Source of the DNA: Picochlorum sp. 'celeri'
Lineage: Eukaryota > Chlorophyta > Trebouxiophyceae
NCBI GenBank assembly: GCA_010909725.1
Contig: JAACMV010000018.1
Location: 886,001 to 950,000 of the forward strand
Reading direction: 5' to 3'
Length of the DNA: 64,000 bases
Shown: in pieces, positions 31,408 through 41,107 of the stretch
How positions within the stretch are numbered: the stretch's first letter is position 1
How the letters are laid out: the number at the start of each line of letters is the position of its first letter
Translations under genes and position numbers: made by a program
The notes under the pieces: generated by a model
Told to the model about the DNA's origin: nothing
Database searches by the model: none
Seen by the model: only the letters and a program-made list of their open reading frames with translations

Positions 31408-32736
31408 TCAGACATTGTCGGTGGCAACTCGAACCACTCTTTGCCGAGAAGAATCCTCCTCCTGCTCCTCTCGACCACCGCCTTGGCGTTGCTGTTGACC
31501 GTCCCCATCTCCCCGACTTTCCTCGCCATTCATATCCGTATCTTGAGTAGATTTATAATGTCCTAGTGCCTGAACCGCATGTTCAATCTCGTACAATTGC
31601 TCATCAATGAATATCCCACACAGCCCAACATTATCAAAGGGATCTTCTAGGGTGATGGACACATTCAGTAGCCCAGTCAGCGCGACCTGAAACGCTAATG
31701 ATACAAAAAATGCCACTGCGAAATCCGCATTTTCTGAAATAAATGCCCAGTATGGACCGAAGAACACTGGTATGATGATGCATATGTAACATCTGACCAT
31801 GGCTCGTATTCCCTGTGGTGACCCAAATTCTTTCGCATTGCACAACTTGTCAATCACCACATGAAGATTAAATATATGTCTGCGCATTTCTACAGTCTGT
31901 TCATTGCATTGTAACGACAGTATATCAAGTTCCTCCAAGCCCTTGCGAATCTGGCGTTGAGACTGCGACCCATCCAGTGCTATTTGATACTGCACAGCAC
32001 AGTCCACTCATGAATTGCAAAGGGACGGAAACCGTTATTCGAAAAATAAAATATATATATATATATATATATCGTACCATTGCTGACTTATATCCCAAGT
32101 ATGGATATCTTGTAGAGTAAAACCGAGAAGGTAGAAAGTAATTGTGCATGCCAAGAGTGACACGCATGCATGCCCGAGACATGGACCCCAAGAGAACTGC
32201 CCTGGTATCCCCATGCTGATCATCTTGCCCCTCATGGTCATGATCATCCTCCAAATCTACCACTGAGAAACTTCGAATCAAGTACAGCATACCACACTTG
32301 ACCTCTGATAGCCAATCTAAGCATTGATTCCTTCTATTGTGAAGCATCCAAATGAATCCAATCATTGGCAGGACGACAACAAATTCGATAATCGTCAGAT
32401 CCACCGGGGCGCTTAAACCCTTGGATCGATAATAGTTATAAAACACAACTGTATCGGACAAACCCATGAGGTTGGTGCCATGATGATGTGCAAAGTACTT
32501 GTGTGCATACACCAGAGTAGTGTAAAACGTAGTCCCATCGTACCTGACACAATATTGATGATACAGCTCCACAAAGTCAGCCACGATTGCATACTAAGAA
32601 ACCAAAATATAGAGGATCCCATATCCCGAAGATCCAACAACGCTGTTGACAACCCACGCTGAGCTCCAGCGAAACTCCTATCAAACAGGGGCACGCCCCG
32701 AGCATGGGTGCTGAACGGCGCACTCTTCTGTCTCAT
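31408..32736 (-). CDS. Multi-pass membrane protein of unknown family
   Basis: Exons 32736..32544, 32448..32078 and 31989..31408 total 381 residues in phase (introns of 95 and 88 bases, both with GTACGA donors). Hydrophobic segments are near residues 40-65 (IFWFLSMQSWLTLW), 85-110 (EFVVVLPMIGFIWML), and two near 270-315 (CYICIIIPVFFGPYWAF, VAFFVSLAFQVALTGLL). Conserved-looking words include SPQGIRAMVR, FFGPYWAFI and LLNVSITLEDPFDN, the last faintly like the acidic Ca-clasp of bestrophins, but the topology does not allow a firm call. The tail is Gln/Arg-rich and acidic. The second intron contains a TA microsatellite. Confidence 0.65.
32050..32072. repeat. (TA)n microsatellite
   Basis: About eleven AT units lie inside the second intron of the membrane-protein gene. 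Confidence 0.9.
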
Positions 32737-32951
32737 CTTGATTAATATATTTTGAAAAATCGATTATTATGAGCTATTGGGCTGGAGTTTGTGTGGAGCA
32801 TCATAAGGTTCTTTTTAAAATCAGATTTTTTTGAATTGTCTTCTCTGAATGCACCACGTACGTACCTGAGAGATCTTGGCGTTGATGGAGAAAACAGCAG
32901 CTACTATGTAACGTACCGTTATATCAATACGTGAATAGTATATTTAATGGC

Positions 32952-34202
32952 ATGAGAGCTCTAAGAAACCATCAATGCCAGCTCTACGAGACCACTGGTG
33001 GTGGAAGGAGAAGAGCCAGAAGAAGAGGCACAAGGTTCTTCTTCCACGACAGCTACACCATGCCGCCCTTGTCTTCAAAACTGAATGCATTGATTAGTGA
33101 ATATGAGACTCTACCTGATACATATCGTCGTCTAGTTGCCAAGCACACAGGAGAATCGTTCCGTGACGTTGCCACGGTTGTCATAGAGAACATGTTTAAC
33201 CCGGCAGATCTCGAGGATGATGAGCGCATTATTCGCGTTCTATATGCTGGAGTCAATGGTGGTTGTGAAACGTTTAGGTGTCGTGGTGAGTATGCATTCT
33301 CTCGCAATAGAGACGTGCAAGGAACGTTTCCACTTGGTGCAGAGGGCTGTGGAGTTGTCGTAGCAGGCCCAGCAAGCGCAGAGGCGAGTACTGGCTCTCC
33401 ATATGATGAAGCATCCACATTACCAGTTGGGAGTCATGTGATATTTGTCGGTGGCGCGTTCAGCGAATATGTCAAAGTGAAAACATCACAATGTCATCCC
33501 ATTGATATGAGTTCAAAAGAGATGACTGCACTGAGGATATCAGGTCATGTAGCGTACGCTGCACTTACGCACGTGGGTCACATGAAGAAAGACAATGTAG
33601 TGCTTGTGACAGCAGCAGCTGGAGCGACTGGTAGTTTTGCTGTTCAATTTGCAAAGGACTGTGGGTGCCATGTGGTTGCAACGTGTAGAAATTCAGACAA
33701 GGCTGACATCCTCCAATCGAGATATGGTGTTGATCGCGTGATTAATTATTCATTAGAGAATATAGAAGATGTTTTACGGAGCGAATATGGCGGAATGATA
33801 GATATTGCATACGAAGGTGTGGGGGGTACAATGCAGGCTTTGGCATGGGAGAATCTAGCTCCAGGGGGTAGACTCTTGTCTGTTGGATACATCAGTCAAT
33901 ACCCGCACGCCCACTCTGGTCCTGTACAAAGTTTCAGTGATTCTCTTCCAAGACCAGACGAGCTCTTTTGGAAGGGGCAAACAGTGGTGGATGATTCCAA
34001 AACTGCATTTGGAAATGTGTGGCCGACTGATGCATCAGTACGACAACAGGCACTTGTGCAAGTCTGCAATCTCTATGCAGAAGGGCGAGTGACGCCATTG
34101 ATTGACGATGTACACCAATTTCATGGGATTGAATCAATACCAGACGCAATAGATTACATGCTGCTGGGAAATGCTATTGGGAAGGTCGTGGTGAGTATAT
34201 AG
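32952..34202 (+). CDS. MDR-superfamily zinc-binding-type quinone/prostaglandin reductase (PTGR3/ZADH2-like)
   Basis: ATG 32952 gives 416 residues; the frame opens at a GTG seven codons upstream, and an internal ATG at 33060 follows an Arg-rich segment that resembles a mitochondrial leader. The enzyme has RVLYAGVNGGCETFRCRG, LGAEGCGVVVA, the GROES-like VGSHVIF, the nucleotide loop VTAAAGATGSFAVQFAKDCG, TCRNSDKADIL, and YEGVGG. This is the zinc-less MDR reductase pattern of ZADH2/PTGR3, NADPH-dependent reductases of enones or 15-keto-prostaglandin-like lipids. The alga's substrate is unknown. Its last 29 bases overlap the F-box coding sequence on the other strand. Confidence 0.85.
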   Translation: MRALRNHQCQLYETTGGGRRRARRRGTRFFFHDSYTMPPLSSKLNALISEYETLPDTYRRLVAKHTGESFRDVATVVIENMFNPADLEDDERIIRVLYAGVNGGCETFRCRGEYAFSRNRDVQGTFPLGAEGCGVVVAGPASAEASTGSPYDEASTLPVGSHVIFVGGAFSEYVKVKTSQCHPIDMSSKEMTALRISGHVAYAALTHVGHMKKDNVVLVTAAAGATGSFAVQFAKDCGCHVVATCRNSDKADILQSRYGVDRVINYSLENIEDVLRSEYGGMIDIAYEGVGGTMQALAWENLAPGGRLLSVGYISQYPHAHSGPVQSFSDSLPRPDELFWKGQTVVDDSKTAFGNVWPTDASVRQQALVQVCNLYAEGRVTPLIDDVHQFHGIESIPDAIDYMLLGNAIGKVVVSI

Positions 34203-35355
34203 CCACCCATGCCCCATACCTCATGGATTTGGCCCGACTGTGACATCCCGATTCAACAAACTCTTGTAATGGTGTCAATATAATAGGATGATTTCCGTAC
34301 TCTCCATCCGTAGGCAAGTAAGGATGCGAATGCCCAAACGTAAACAGGATGTCATATGGTGCTTCCATAGTCTGATCAAGCATGTCATCCAGCAAAAAAT
34401 CATACCATGCTGCAAAACCTCCCGGCCTTCCTGGAGACCCCGCCATCATGTGAAACTTAGGTGTCAATATTTTGAATATGTCTTGCGGCATATGCTCTGG
34501 GAAATCCAGCGCATGCCTTGCCAAACGATCACACGTTGATATTTCATTCCTTTTTGCTGTATTGTCCACGCAAGTGTCATCATTGCGGATTAAATTATTG
34601 GGTGCGTCGTGGCAAAATGGGGGATACAATCCCTCACGATACAATTTCTGTACAATATCTCCATACCGTCCAGGTCTTCTTCCACTCCTCTTGGCCAATG
34701 CAATGCAAGACTGGCTCACCAATTCTTCCATGGCCGTATCATGGATACCTTTGCTTGAAATCGTGATATACACTCTCACAGTCCTCCCAGAACGCCGTGA
34801 TATTCCTCTAGATACGTCAATAATATTCACTTCACACGTGCACCATTGGTCTGGAGCTGCATGACGACTCACTGACAATAGCAATACAGGTGACCGAATG
34901 TCCATCCATACGACCTGACAATACCTCGCATCATCATCAGCGACGACATCTTTGTACCCATCGTACGGCATTATTGCCATCGGTGTCGTATTTTCTTGGA
35001 ATGAGTCGTCCTGTCGCATCTCCTGCCTCCTATAGTAGTATGAAGAACCCTCGTTTCCCTGTTCCTCGACGTCTTCTTCCAACTCAACAACACCAGGATG
35101 AAACAAACCCCCTCCCTCCTCCACATCAGGAATACAACTATCTTGCTCTGTTTTGACATGAAGACTTGCTTCTGGGTACCACGACGATGCTAGAGCCTGC
35201 CACACGCCGTCCTCGCAGAGCAGGCGCCTATACTGAGCTTTGCTCGTCCTCCCAAGCGACACCACATCCCGCACCGAACAATATCTCAAAACATGATTGA
35301 ACAATATATCATCAGGCAAATTCTCTACAATGCTCCCGTGGGGAAACCCTGCCAT
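34174..35355 (-). CDS. F-box protein of unknown substrate
   Basis: A 393-residue ORF with ATG 35355. Residues ~8-55 fit an F-box: IVENLPDDILFNHVLRYCSVRDVVSLGRTSK, then VWQALASSWYP. F-boxes bind SKP1 and recruit SCF ubiquitin ligase targets. The rest (residues 60-393) has no repeat type I know (no LRR or Kelch). It contains an acidic/Tyr-rich linker, a beta-rich part (VVWMDIRSPVLLLSVSRHA, RTVRVYITISSKGI), and a C-terminal part with FGHSHPYLP. The C-terminal end overlaps the preceding reductase gene by 29 bases tail to tail. Confidence 0.7.
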   Translation of the reverse strand: MAGFPHGSIVENLPDDILFNHVLRYCSVRDVVSLGRTSKAQYRRLLCEDGVWQALASSWYPEASLHVKTEQDSCIPDVEEGGGLFHPGVVELEEDVEEQGNEGSSYYYRRQEMRQDDSFQENTTPMAIMPYDGYKDVVADDDARYCQVVWMDIRSPVLLLSVSRHAAPDQWCTCEVNIIDVSRGISRRSGRTVRVYITISSKGIHDTAMEELVSQSCIALAKRSGRRPGRYGDIVQKLYREGLYPPFCHDAPNNLIRNDDTCVDNTAKRNEISTCDRLARHALDFPEHMPQDIFKILTPKFHMMAGSPGRPGGFAAWYDFLLDDMLDQTMEAPYDILFTFGHSHPYLPTDGEYGNHPIILTPLQEFVESGCHSRAKSMRYGAWVAIYSPRPSQ

Positions 35356-36363
35356 GTTTCAGTTGCGGAAATTTCTCTTGGGTTTCAACAAGACGAAGTG
35401 AGACGTGTTTTGCAACGTGACATATATGTCAGTATATACTGTTGACCCGGCGAGCCAGCGAAATATTCCTTTTATTTGAGCAAAAATGAAAAAACAAGAG
35501 AAAAATGAACAATTCTTAATGCTGCAACAAAGTAGCTGCCCAGCTACAGTAGTAGTCTACTACTAAGGGTGGGTCGGCGTTGACATTCTCGACCAATGCA
35601 CGCCTGGCCAGGCCATGGCGGAATCCCCATACCATCCGAATCAAGGAACCAAATCTCCTGATTTTGCACAGAATCCTTGAGAATAAGGATACTGTCAGAA
35701 GCTTCCTATGCGTCTCTTCAACACAAACTTCATAGTCAACGTTCTACGACAGTACAATCCGTGTTGTATTGATATATTACTGTACTACCAGTATATCGAC
35801 GGTTGAACCGTCTTTCTGTGGATTTCGTATGGAGAAAGAAGATTACTTTGGACTCTAGGGTAGGGTATTCATGGTTGCCACGCTCGGTCAATTGACCCTC
35901 ATAAGGGCGCCTTGTACCATGAGAGGGACGTTTTCCCAGTCTCCTGGGAGAATCATTGGAAGATCCGGTCGTTGAGATTCTTTGAGAGGCCTTCCCCTTC
36001 TGACCACAAAGCCTCCGGTCCATCGTAGCCATAGACCGGTCATACGTATTATAGTGATGACTAGGCGAAAATCACCAATGGCGGACTGCGCTGCTACAAC
36101 ATCATGTATGCCGGTCGCTATTCCACAGCATAACTCCAATACCTACTGTATTTTATCATTACCATGCGAATTTTCCGCTTGGAGTGATAATCGTCGTCTT
36201 CAGGGAGTCAACCTTATCCTACGTGAGAAACAGGTATCGCGTAACGTGTATGTCGTATGACAGAATCTGCAGGACGGAGAGATTGTCACACGAGCTCAGC
36301 GCACTTCAACTCTACACATATACGCACCTGGTGTGTTGTAAACTCCTTACAGACGGATAGGAC
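35356..36363. promoter_or_regulatory. 1-kb divergent intergenic region between F-box and RWP-RK genes
   Basis: This is one of the two longest gene-free stretches. It contains a small near-perfect hairpin at about 35551-35567 (AGTAGTA / TACTACT). The short ORFs within it lack family features or coherent composition. It probably holds regulatory sequence for the transcription factor; a decayed repeat is possible. Confidence 0.45.
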
Positions 36364-37464
36364 ATGGTGCCAGCGACGGGAAACGAGGACGGCGTGCCAG
36401 ATAAAAGCAATTCGAGTGATACGCCTATTTCCTCGGATACCAGCGACACAGAGTCCACAGAAGACGGAGCACATGAGAATAATCAAGAATACAACAGCGG
36501 TTCTCACAAGGACGATCACGAGAGTGGTGCGGGGTCGTCACTGAAGTTTGTCTCCGGGGAAACGGCGAATAATCAGTCCGGCTCGCGCAAGGAATCTGTG
36601 CACAAGAGTGATGATGGTACTACTGGAAAATATGATGTAGTGAAGGGGCGGAATCGATCCGCGTCGAGGAAGCGCACAAAGAGTGGAAGGTACACAAGTG
36701 ATATCACCCTGGAGGAGATGCAGGGGTACTTTCACTTGCCAGCGTATGAAGCCGCCCGTCGAATGGGAATTGGTTTGACGATTCTCAAGAGATTGTGTCG
36801 CAAGTTTGGGGTACAACGGTGGCCGTATCAGAGGAAGCGGTTTTCGGATATGAAGGAGGAGGAGTTGTTGGAGCATGCACAGGCACATCTCCGACAGCAG
36901 ACAGCAGTGGCTCCAACAGGGCAACAGGAGCAGCAGCGGCCTGAACTCCATGCTCTTGTGGAACAATTACTTGTGATGCTGGGAAATCAGGGGGCAAGGC
37001 CATACCAGCCAGGATATCCCATGCCTCCATCTCAATGGGAAGGGCAGTTTCCAGGGTCACTGCCTCCTCACATTGCTGGACTCAGCGGTCCATCTACCGC
37101 ATCCATGGCACAGGCCTACTTTCCTCCACAAGGATCTCTTTCGGATGCAGTATTTCCTGCAGCGCAACCAATGGATCACGCGCACATGCATTCAGGGAGC
37201 ATGCAAACGCAACAGTCGGAGCGTACAGGAACTGGAAATTATTTGGACGCTGTGCAAGCATATTGGAAGAGGCAGCATGATCTACAACAGGAACCGGGGA
37301 GTGCTTTCAGGCCCTTTTCGGATACACGCAATACAGACCGTCCCATGGATACATCCAATGCATGGTTGTTGTCCTCATCAGGCCGCTTTGGTGGCACATC
37401 AGAAGAAGAATTCAAGAACAGAAATTTTGCAGCTCATTGTCGGAAAGAAGATGAACGACAGTAA
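36364..37464 (+). CDS. RWP-RK domain transcription factor
   Basis: A single-exon 366-residue ORF with ATG 36364. The N-terminal ~110 residues are Ser/Asp/Glu-rich and disordered, with basic RKRTKSGR. Residues ~118-168 are the RWP-RK domain: ITLEEMQGYFHLPAYEAA, GIGLTILKRLCRKFGV and RWPYQRKR, where RWPYQRK is the name-giving motif. A Gln-rich helix (HAQAHLRQQT) and a Pro/Gln/Met-rich tail follow. No PB1 domain is present, so this is the short RKD-like class rather than NIN-like. Such proteins control gametogenesis, mating type or nitrogen responses in green algae and plants; which applies here cannot be read from sequence. Confidence 0.92.
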   Translation: MVPATGNEDGVPDKSNSSDTPISSDTSDTESTEDGAHENNQEYNSGSHKDDHESGAGSSLKFVSGETANNQSGSRKESVHKSDDGTTGKYDVVKGRNRSASRKRTKSGRYTSDITLEEMQGYFHLPAYEAARRMGIGLTILKRLCRKFGVQRWPYQRKRFSDMKEEELLEHAQAHLRQQTAVAPTGQQEQQRPELHALVEQLLVMLGNQGARPYQPGYPMPPSQWEGQFPGSLPPHIAGLSGPSTASMAQAYFPPQGSLSDAVFPAAQPMDHAHMHSGSMQTQQSERTGTGNYLDAVQAYWKRQHDLQQEPGSAFRPFSDTRNTDRPMDTSNAWLLSSSGRFGGTSEEEFKNRNFAAHCRKEDERQ

Positions 37465-37738
37465 TGGATGCAATGTCTTGGCAATGTTCTACACTACTGG
37501 GTCGCTCCTTCTTCGTAAGGATGTCGACATGATACATTCGGATTTTCATTCTCAACCCATGTTTCGTAGTTGTTTTCATGCACCATTTACAGGTACAATG
37601 ATGTGTACATAATGGTATTTTAAATGTTTTTGGGGGAGAGAAACATTCAATCTGTGAATTTTACAGAATACTATGAGCAGCATACTTGTAATTGCGGAAT
37701 CGCAACTCTATAGATCTTCACAGCACAGTATGCCATGT

Positions 37739-38108
37739 CTACTTGCGAGACCTCTTCCTGTCTCGCTTCTTTAATGCATCCATCTTTGCCTGCACACCAC
37801 AATCTCCACCAATCACCTCACATCATCCACAACAGTCTATATATATACACACGTACCCTGAGAATAGTCGCAAATGAGTCTTTAAACTTGTCCAAATCCC
37901 TCGTGGGAACTATCGTGCTAATCTTCTTCTTCTTTCCATCCGTCGCTCGAACCAAGCATTTATACTCGAGATGAGACGTATCATTTTTACCTTTCAATGC
38001 CTTTTCATTCGTTCTCTTCATAGTAAGAAAGACAGAGCCTCCTCCATCCCTGGAGGCATCATACATGCGATTGAGCTCTGTGAGGAATTTGCCACTTTCT
38101 AACCTCAT
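37739..38108 (-). CDS. SRP14: Signal recognition particle 14-kDa subunit
   Basis: Exons 38108..37857 and 37789..37739 (67-base intron, GTACGT..TGCAG) give 100 residues. Exon 1 has LESGKFLTELNRMYD, SVFLTMKR, then KCLVRATDGKKKKISTIV and the FKDSFATIL helix; exon 2 adds KMDALKKRDRKRSRK. This is the complete SRP14 fold, which with SRP9 binds the Alu domain of SRP RNA and slows translation elongation. Its lysine-rich tail is in the normal place. The exon junction restores the conserved ATIL-x-(A)KMDALKK helix, so the short second exon is well supported. Confidence 0.93.
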
Positions 38109-38565
38109 TCTGCTATATCATCTACTACAGTTTATGTATTTAATGCAATTTAAACGGATATTTTTCTGTGGATTGGATGGACCAAGGTAGATTCAAGGAA
38201 CAAACGAAAGTCTCTGTAAATAAGATATTGTGCATTTTTTCATTTTCATATCAAGGCCAAAGAACGGATCAAATGCGTCAAATTTTAGGTATCGGAAGCG
38301 ATCATGGAAGATATATACTCCATATAGTCTCCGTATCTTATGATTGAAAGCAGTTGTGCGTAGAATACCTCGCCCTTTTGTTCCTGTTGTTGTTGGACAC
38401 TCGGCACTGCACTGAGTATTTCTACACGCTCAGAACGGAGGAAAGTCACTGTTTTTTTCATTTCTATATATCTATTACGCAAGAAAGGCGAGCAGGTATT
38501 CATTCGGTTTGGGTCGACCAGCAAGCAAGTCACTCATCTGAGAAGAACAAGACTTGGTTGTCATC
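38109..38565. other. Divergent promoter region between SRP14 and the PKG-like gene
   Basis: This 457-base gap holds a short minus-strand ORF (38285-38533) that I do not trust, and nothing else recognisable. Confidence 0.45.
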
Positions 38566-41030
38566 ATGGGGAATTCATGGTCTCGGTCGTCTTCTGCGGG
38601 GCAGCGAGCGTCCCAGGGTAATAGACAAACGTCATCGGTTCGACGTGTTCAAGCAGTGACAGAGTTCAAGTATGGAGGGGCGTTTGGGAGAGGAAAAGGT
38701 GGATTGAGGCCACGGCCTGTTGGGAGTTGTCCTGTGAAGGAGGAGGATGTCACGTTCATCATGGTGCGTGCTGTGCTAGAGTGGTTTGTACGTACGATGA
38801 GGTATATATGATGTATTGTGGTTGTAAATATTGCAGGAGTGTTTGGCGAATATGCTCTTGTTCACACATTTGAATACAGAGACTCAGCGGTCTGTAGTGT
38901 CTGGCATGTATGAAAGATCTATTCCTGCGGGGGAGATATTGATTCAGGAGGGTGATACTGGTATGGGTGCGGATGAATTATTTGTCGTCAAATCCGGAGA
39001 ATTTGAGGTTCTTCAGAGGAGGACAGGAGTGAACATTCGTGTCAATATGAAGCATCGTGGGGACACATTTGGGGAATTGTCGCTCATGTACAACAGTCCT
39101 AGGTCTGCCACTGTGGCCGCGACACAGGACTCTGTTGTTTGGGTCCTTGAAAGAGATACATTCAGGACTCATATTCAGATGGATGAGGACCATGAAGGTG
39201 CAGAGGACAAATCTGGCATGACAACAGAGTTGTTTATGAATCAGGTTCCTATTCTGTCTCATTTGAGTAGGGAAGAAAAGCTAGAATTTTTGAGTAAGGT
39301 GAAAAAATTGGAGTTTACAAAGGGGGATATAGTTGTTCGAGAAGGTGATGTTGGTGACTGCTTTTACATTATTCAATCTGGTGAGGCAACTGTGTATCAA
39401 CATTATGGATGTCATGGTGATGTTGTTGCGCCATCGGAGAGTGAAGGGGACATTCATATTTCACCTCCACTCGAAGAGAGCGAGGAGCAAACGACGAAGA
39501 AGCAGCGCAAAATTAATAAACTGTTCCAGGCAGATTTCTTTGGGGAGGGTGCCCTGCTGGATTCACAACCACGGAAAGCTACTGTTGTAGCTGATACAGA
39601 ACTTGTGTGTTTAACATTGGACAAGGAAAGCTTTGATATTTTGCTCGCTCCTAAATATGAACTGTTGTTAAAGGAAAAAAGTCCTCATGTCGTTGGGACG
39701 AGATTGATGAAGATGGCATCAGTGGGTGGACCATCACGGCCACCTGCCATGGTCCATATCAAGCGCAGGAGGTATTCCAACTCCCAAGCTCAATGGGTAT
39801 GGGAGATGGTTCGAGCTGTTGGACACTTGGATGAAGTTTGGGACCTGAACGCTTCCTCAGATCCATATAGTGAATCGAATTCCCCGACAAAGCATCGCGA
39901 CGATGGGGACATTGTTCTGAGTTTGGTTGAAGGTGTTGTTCTTGGGAGTGGGGCATTCAGTCGTGTCTCTGTTGTTACAGAGGAAGGTTCCTCTCGAGCA
40001 TACGCACTGAAAAGAATTCGTAAGACAGCAGTGATGAGGTGTCCAGAACATGTGTACAGTGAACAGTCAATCACGAGAAATCTGACGCACCCATTTTGTA
40101 TCCGCCAATATGGATCCTTCCAAGACAAGTACCATTTGTACTTTCTCTTTGATTTGATGACAGGAGGAGATTTGATGGACATTTTGGTTAGCGACGCATC
40201 TGCAGTGTCTGTTCGTGTGCATGGTGGGGGATTGAAACCAAGCTGCCTTGCCCCAAAAGTCAAAATGCTGAAAGGCTTGGAGGAGGGCGTTGCAAAGTTC
40301 TATGTCGCCTCTGTTGTACTTGCTTTAGAATATCTGCATCAAAATAATGTCGTATACAGGGATTTGAAGCCTGAAAATATATTTATTGATCAGCAGGGAT
40401 ATCCTAAACTCGGAGACTTTGGCTTTGCAAAGTTGCTCAAGCCAAAGAAGAGGACATTTACATTCTGTGGCACACCTGGATACGTTGCTCCAGAGAATGT
40501 CCTAGCTCACGGCTATGGGACAACTGTAGACTGGTGGGGACTCGGCGTTGTCACATATGTTTTACTGACGGGTAAACAGCCGTTTACATCCCCAAAGACC
40601 GACGACCAAATGGAGATTATGCGACGGATTGTGGATAATTCGTTCAACATTTCATTTCCTCCATACTTGAGCAACCATGCCAAGTCATTGATCCAAGGCC
40701 TCTTGGAAAGGAAACCATCAAAGAGGCTCGGTTGCTCTGGTAATAAAGTGAATGACATTAAAAATCATCCATGGTTTGATTCTTTCGACTGGGAAAGCCT
40801 TGCTGCCAGGAAAATGATACCACCTCGTCAGCCAAAGGATGATGCTGCCAAGAGGATTCGGGAGTTGGCAGTACGTTGCGTTTATGAAACCGTTGCATTT
40901 GATGTATGACTCTAATATCATGCGTACTATGTGATCTGTGCAGAATGGTGAAAGGAAAGGAGGCAACAGAGTCGCAAAGGAATCGAAAGAAGAGCTCATG
41001 GAGGCTACTAAAATCTTTGAAGACTTTTGA
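38566..41030 (+). CDS. cGMP-dependent protein kinase-like (two cyclic-nucleotide domains plus AGC kinase)
   Basis: Exons 38566..38763, 38837..40870 and 40944..41030 give 772 residues in phase. The start MGNSWSRS matches an N-myristoylation site (Gly2, Ser6). Two cNMP-binding domains follow: the first with GDTFGELSLMYNSPRSATVAA, whose FGELSL..PR-A is the phosphate-binding cassette, the second with GEGALLDSQPRKATV. The kinase domain (~residue 425 on) has GSGAFSRV, YALKRIRK, YRDLKPEN, GDFGFAKL and TFCGTPGYVAPE, the AGC/PKG pattern. Exon 3 adds a basic stretch ending IFEDF. Such kinases in algae and apicomplexans respond to cGMP; whether this one binds cGMP or cAMP is not determined. An insertion of ~30 residues sits within the second cNMP domain. 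Confidence 0.92.
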
Positions 41031-41107
41031 AGACTGGATCCCAGGTACTATGTCATGACACAGTACACACCCCTCTGACACACTAATTTTCACTTTGAAC
41101 TGTAAAA

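Noticed and set aside
38285..38533. Minus-strand ORF of 82 codons upstream of SRP14
   Set aside because: It starts at GTG in this track frame, has no family motif, and lies in the presumed divergent promoter of SRP14 and the PKG-like gene.
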